Under the pieces are notes generated by a model, which did no database searches, was not told the origin of the DNA, and saw only the letters and a list, made by a program, of their open reading frames with translations. 64,000 nucleotides of DNA from Thermoleophilaceae bacterium (GTDB lineage: Bacteria > Actinomycetota > Thermoleophilia > Solirubrobacterales > Thermoleophilaceae): the NCBI GenBank assembly GCA_030447725.1, contig JAUJOQ010000005.1, positions 208,915 through 272,914 of the forward strand, given 5' to 3'. Shown in pieces: positions 61,556 through 64,000 of the stretch. How positions within the stretch are numbered: the stretch's first letter is position 1; each line of letters begins with the position of its first letter. The translations under genes were made by a program, and so were the position numbers.

Positions 61556-62644
61556 ACGGCCGGCCACGTGCGGTGTGCCGGTCCGCATCCGCTCGTTGTG
61601 TCGGGCCTGCCGTCCAGCTTGTCGATGAAGGGAGGCGGACGCCTCAACGGCCGCTACCGCCGCTACCAACGGAGACCGAAGCCCCGTCCCTGAGAGCCGG
61701 GCCTTGCTCCCCGACTTGCGGCACTTTGCCAGCGACGCCCGCGAGCCTACGCACGACCCGTGACTGGTTCGGCCACAAAAGCGATCGCCCGACAGCGGAC
61801 GCCGCCCCCTATCGCTCCCGGGGCGCAAAGGAGAAGCCCGCGCTGCGTAATCGCTTCGCGCGCAGGAGCAATTACGCGCGGCTACGTAGTGCGCCGGGGG
61901 ACGCGGCGACCGCGCGCCCGACGCTCGATCGCGCTGCGAGTATGCAGGTTCCGCGAGCAGCATGCCGGCACTGAAGAGCTGCGGTTGCGTCAGACCGAGG
62001 AGCACCTCATCGTTGCGCCGGATGAGCTCCACCAGGAAGCGCTCGGCGCCGGCGAGTGCGAGGTAGGCGCCGAACAATCGCAGCGGCTCCCACGTGCGTC
62101 GCAGGCGCCACAGCACCCAGAAGATGACAAGGCTCGCCAGCGTCTCGTAGACGGGGGTGGGATGGACGCGGTCGGTGGTCGGCACCTCCCCGTCGGGGTA
62201 GCTCATCGCCCAAGGCAGGTCGCTGGGGACGCCGTAGGTGCCGTCGCCGGCGAGCTGGCAGGCGATCCGCCCGACGGCGTAGCCGAGTGCCAGCGCGGGC
62301 GCGCTCGCTCCCAGCAGCGCCGTCAGCGGCACCCGTCGTACGCGGGCGACGAGCAGCACGGCGCCCGCGCCGCCGAGCACGCCGCCGTACCAGGTAAAGC
62401 CCGCGCCCGAGAACGAGTCCAGCAGGGACGCCTCGCCGGCGTGCTCGGCCAGCCAGTAGAGCCGCGCGCCGACGAGTCCGCCGATGGCGGCTGCCAGCAC
62501 TAGCGCGTAGGCCGTTTCGCCGCGGTGGGCGAGCCGTTGGAGCTCCGAACGCAGAACGACGCCGGCGAGCACAAGCGCGACGGCGACCATCGTGCCCCAG
62601 CTGTTGGCTTCGAGAGGGCCCAGTTCGAAAAGCACAGGTCGCAT
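61340..62644 (-). CDS. lgt: Prolipoprotein diacylglyceryl transferase family protein with spurious C-terminal read-through
   Basis: Residues 1-231 are an Lgt-family membrane protein: SGAGFTWYGGVLGGAGAVLL, GYAVGRIACQLAGDGTYGVP, VHPTPVYETLASLVIFWVLW and AERFLVELIRRNDEVLLGLT. Lgt transfers a diacylglyceryl group from phosphatidylglycerol to lipoprotein Cys. In GRIACQLAGDG a Cys replaces the Asn of classical Lgt, as in other members of this branch. The frame then continues 203 residues (61951-61340) with no homology, antisense to the response-regulator pseudogene; the true stop seems to have been lost. ATG 62644 is 29 bases from the divergent lipoprotein gene. Confidence 0.8.
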   Translation of the reverse strand: MRPVLFELGPLEANSWGTMVAVALVLAGVVLRSELQRLAHRGETAYALVLAAAIGGLVGARLYWLAEHAGEASLLDSFSGAGFTWYGGVLGGAGAVLLVARVRRVPLTALLGASAPALALGYAVGRIACQLAGDGTYGVPSDLPWAMSYPDGEVPTTDRVHPTPVYETLASLVIFWVLWRLRRTWEPLRLFGAYLALAGAERFLVELIRRNDEVLLGLTQPQLFSAGMLLAEPAYSQRDRASGARSPRPPAHYVAARNCSCARSDYAARASPLRPGSDRGRRPLSGDRFCGRTSHGSCVGSRASLAKCRKSGSKARLSGTGLRSPLVAAVAAVEASASLHRQAGRQARHNERMRTGTPHVAGRLLALLEEGEHRRDAPVDVRLASRPELREDRADVLLDGRLGENQRLGDPAVGLPARHLAQHLQLARRQLVEA

Positions 62645-62673
62645 CCGAAGCAGCGTACTATGTGCGGTAGTAG

Positions 62674-63201
62674 ATGCCTGGAAAATCCCTCATGCTCCTT
62701 GTCGTGTTGGCAGCCGCGGCGGCGCTGGGCGCCTGCGGCTCCGACGATCCCGACGTCGCGGCGCCGACGTCAGGCGCTACGGCCGCCGCATCAGCAGATG
62801 CGCTGGCGCAGCTCGAGGCCGAGGCCGGTCAACTGCTCGATGGGGGTCCGGATGCCTTCCGTGCCCGGCTCGCGGAGCTGCGAGGTCACCCGATCGTGGT
62901 CAATCAGTGGGCCTCGTGGTGTGGCCCGTGCCGGTTCGAGTTTCCCTTCTTCCGCGACCAGGCCGAGAAGCTGAGTGGGCAGGTGGCGTTCGTCGGTGTG
63001 AACTCGCAGCAGCTGCCGGTGCCATTCCCCCATTTCTACGACCCTGACGCGACCGTCGCGCGGGTTTTCCGGGGCGGGCGTTCGTGGCCGACTACAGCCT
63101 TCTACAACGCCCGAGGGCAGCTCGTGTTCACCCACCAGGGCGCGTACGCGACCGAGGCCAAGCTCGCCGAGGACATCCAGAAGTACGCGCTCGATGGTTG
63201 A
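62674..63201 (+). CDS. Thioredoxin-like lipoprotein (TlpA/ResA type)
   Basis: A 175-residue protein. A lipoprotein signal peptide ends LLVVLAAAAALGACGSDD, with the lipobox Cys at about residue 21. The redox domain has WASWCGPCRFEFPFFRDQAE (WCGPC active site, about residues 85-89) and the cis-Pro loop SWPTTAFYNARGQLV. It should act as a membrane-bound thiol reductant outside the cell, receiving electrons from the CcdA-type protein encoded by the next gene (8-base overlap). ATG 62674 has no clear ribosome-binding site; TACTAT at about 62656 could be a -10 for a short leader. Confidence 0.9.
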   Translation: MPGKSLMLLVVLAAAAALGACGSDDPDVAAPTSGATAAASADALAQLEAEAGQLLDGGPDAFRARLAELRGHPIVVNQWASWCGPCRFEFPFFRDQAEKLSGQVAFVGVNSQQLPVPFPHFYDPDATVARVFRGGRSWPTTAFYNARGQLVFTHQGAYATEAKLAEDIQKYALDG

Positions 63202-63931
63202 CGGCCCCAGCCTCACGCTTGCCTTCGCCGCCGGTCTGGTGTCGTTTCTCTCGCCCTGTTGTCTGCCGCTCGTGCCCGGCTATCTGGCGGCGGTCGCGAA
63301 CGTCAGGCCGGGGGAGGAACGCCGGCGCCGGTTCGACCCGCGTGTGCTCGCGCGCAGCGGGGTGTTCGTCGCGACCTTCTCGCTGATTTTCATCGGCTTC
63401 GGCTTGACCGCGACCGCGCTGGGCTCGTTCCTGTTCGACAACCAGCCGTTGCTAAACAAGGTCGCCGGTGTGCTGATCGTCGTCATGGGGCTGCTGTTCA
63501 TCAGTTCGGTATTTGTCGTGCGGCTCAACCGCGAATGGCGGCCCGACGCGCTCATCGAGCGCGCGGGGAAAGGAGGCCCCGTCGTGGCGGGTGCGGCGTT
63601 CGCCATCGCGTGGACGCCATGCGTCGGGCCCACGTTGGGGGCGATACTCGGACTGGCCGCCACCTCGCAGGGGACCGTCGAGGGTGCGGGCCTGCTGGGC
63701 GTCTACTCAGCGGGGTTGGCGCTCCCGTTCCTGTTCTCAGCCGTGGCCTTCGACGCCGCAACGAGATCCTTCGCGTTCTTCAAGCGCCACTACCTAGCCA
63801 TCCAGGTCGGTTCTGGCGTGGTGCTCGTTGCGATGGGGATCCTGGTGATCACCGGTGAACTTTTCCGGCTCAACATCGAGGTCCAGCGCCAGCTCGACCG
63901 TTGGGACCTGAACTTCTTCCAGAGCGTCTGA
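63194..63931 (+). CDS. ccdA: Cytochrome c biogenesis/thiol electron carrier CcdA
   Basis: A 245-residue membrane protein with six helices. The two redox Cys lie in LSPCCLPLVPGYLAAV (residues 19-34) and WTPCVGPTLGAILGL (about 136-150), the usual CcdA/DsbD-beta positions. It carries electrons from cytoplasmic thioredoxin across the membrane to extracytoplasmic thioredoxin-like proteins such as the preceding TlpA-type lipoprotein. Its ATG overlaps that gene by eight bases. The window ends 69 bases downstream with nothing recognised. Confidence 0.93.
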   Translation: MVDGPSLTLAFAAGLVSFLSPCCLPLVPGYLAAVANVRPGEERRRRFDPRVLARSGVFVATFSLIFIGFGLTATALGSFLFDNQPLLNKVAGVLIVVMGLLFISSVFVVRLNREWRPDALIERAGKGGPVVAGAAFAIAWTPCVGPTLGAILGLAATSQGTVEGAGLLGVYSAGLALPFLFSAVAFDAATRSFAFFKRHYLAIQVGSGVVLVAMGILVITGELFRLNIEVQRQLDRWDLNFFQSV

Positions 63932-64000
63932 TCCGCTGTCGCTCGACGGGCTCTCCTTCTCCGACCGCCAGCGGCCGGGTGGGAACGGACCCTTCGAGCG

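Overview
The window is high-GC DNA with actinobacterial gene content: a GC-rich RpoB/RpoC, the order rpmG-secE-nusG-rplK-rplA-rplJ-rplL, an ECF42-type sigma factor with its DGPF partner, and many GTG/TTG starts that overlap the preceding stop. My best guess is a Thermoleophilia-like soil actinobacterium (Solirubrobacterales or Gaiellales), but this is inference from gene content and not from any marker comparison.

Layout. 1-6.0 kb: the start of an exonuclease III gene, then an accessory stretch with a PIN-like protein, a frameshifted IS3-family remnant, and a PD-(D/E)xK nuclease-like protein with an overlapping partner. 6.1-20.3 kb (mostly minus strand): transcription and ribosome core genes (rpoC, rpoB, rplL, rplJ with an L10 leader, rplA, rplK, nusG, secE, rpmG). 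A plus-strand membrane protein, DGPF protein and ECF42 sigma factor sit between rplL and rpoB. 20.4-30.8 kb: housekeeping and metabolism (L-2-hydroxyglutarate oxidase, sugar-lactone oxidase, thioesterase, zinc alcohol dehydrogenase, NhaA, tRNA-Thr, tRNA-Tyr, principal sigma factor, FolE2/MptA-type GTP cyclohydrolase, PgsA, STAS antagonist). 30.8-41.4 kb: a decayed helicase gene, a cysteine-poor P1-type ATPase operon, a Rieske-fused FAD oxidoreductase, two tandem PAP2-like membrane proteins and SelO.

41.4-48.6 kb: a cell-wall-anchored-looking metallophosphoesterase and then the most interesting system, a glycine-reductase-type operon in the order grdE-grdB-grdC-trx-grdA on the minus strand. 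Both grdB and grdA contain an in-frame TGA exactly where selenocysteine stands in the known proteins, so each gene would be annotated as truncated by standard gene callers. A clean hairpin lies just after the grdB TGA. The operon has no grdD. GrdE lacks a cysteine where I expect the pyruvoyl-forming cleavage site. Glycine, sarcosine, betaine or an unknown substrate would be reduced by GrdB/E, passed to selenoprotein A as a Se-carboxymethyl group, and released by component C with reduction by the thioredoxin.

48.7-64 kb: pyrD, several methyltransferases (one without a start), a GYD protein, an aminoglycoside-nucleotidyltransferase-like gene with a frameshift at its catalytic DxD, an Rrf2-TauE-ChrA oxyanion module with a candidate operator, a secreted protein with seven 39-residue repeats, a response-regulator pseudogene that carries an internal inversion, and an lgt / tlpA / ccdA thiol-redox group. 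Gene decay (frameshifts, remnants) is unusually frequent from 30.8 kb onward.
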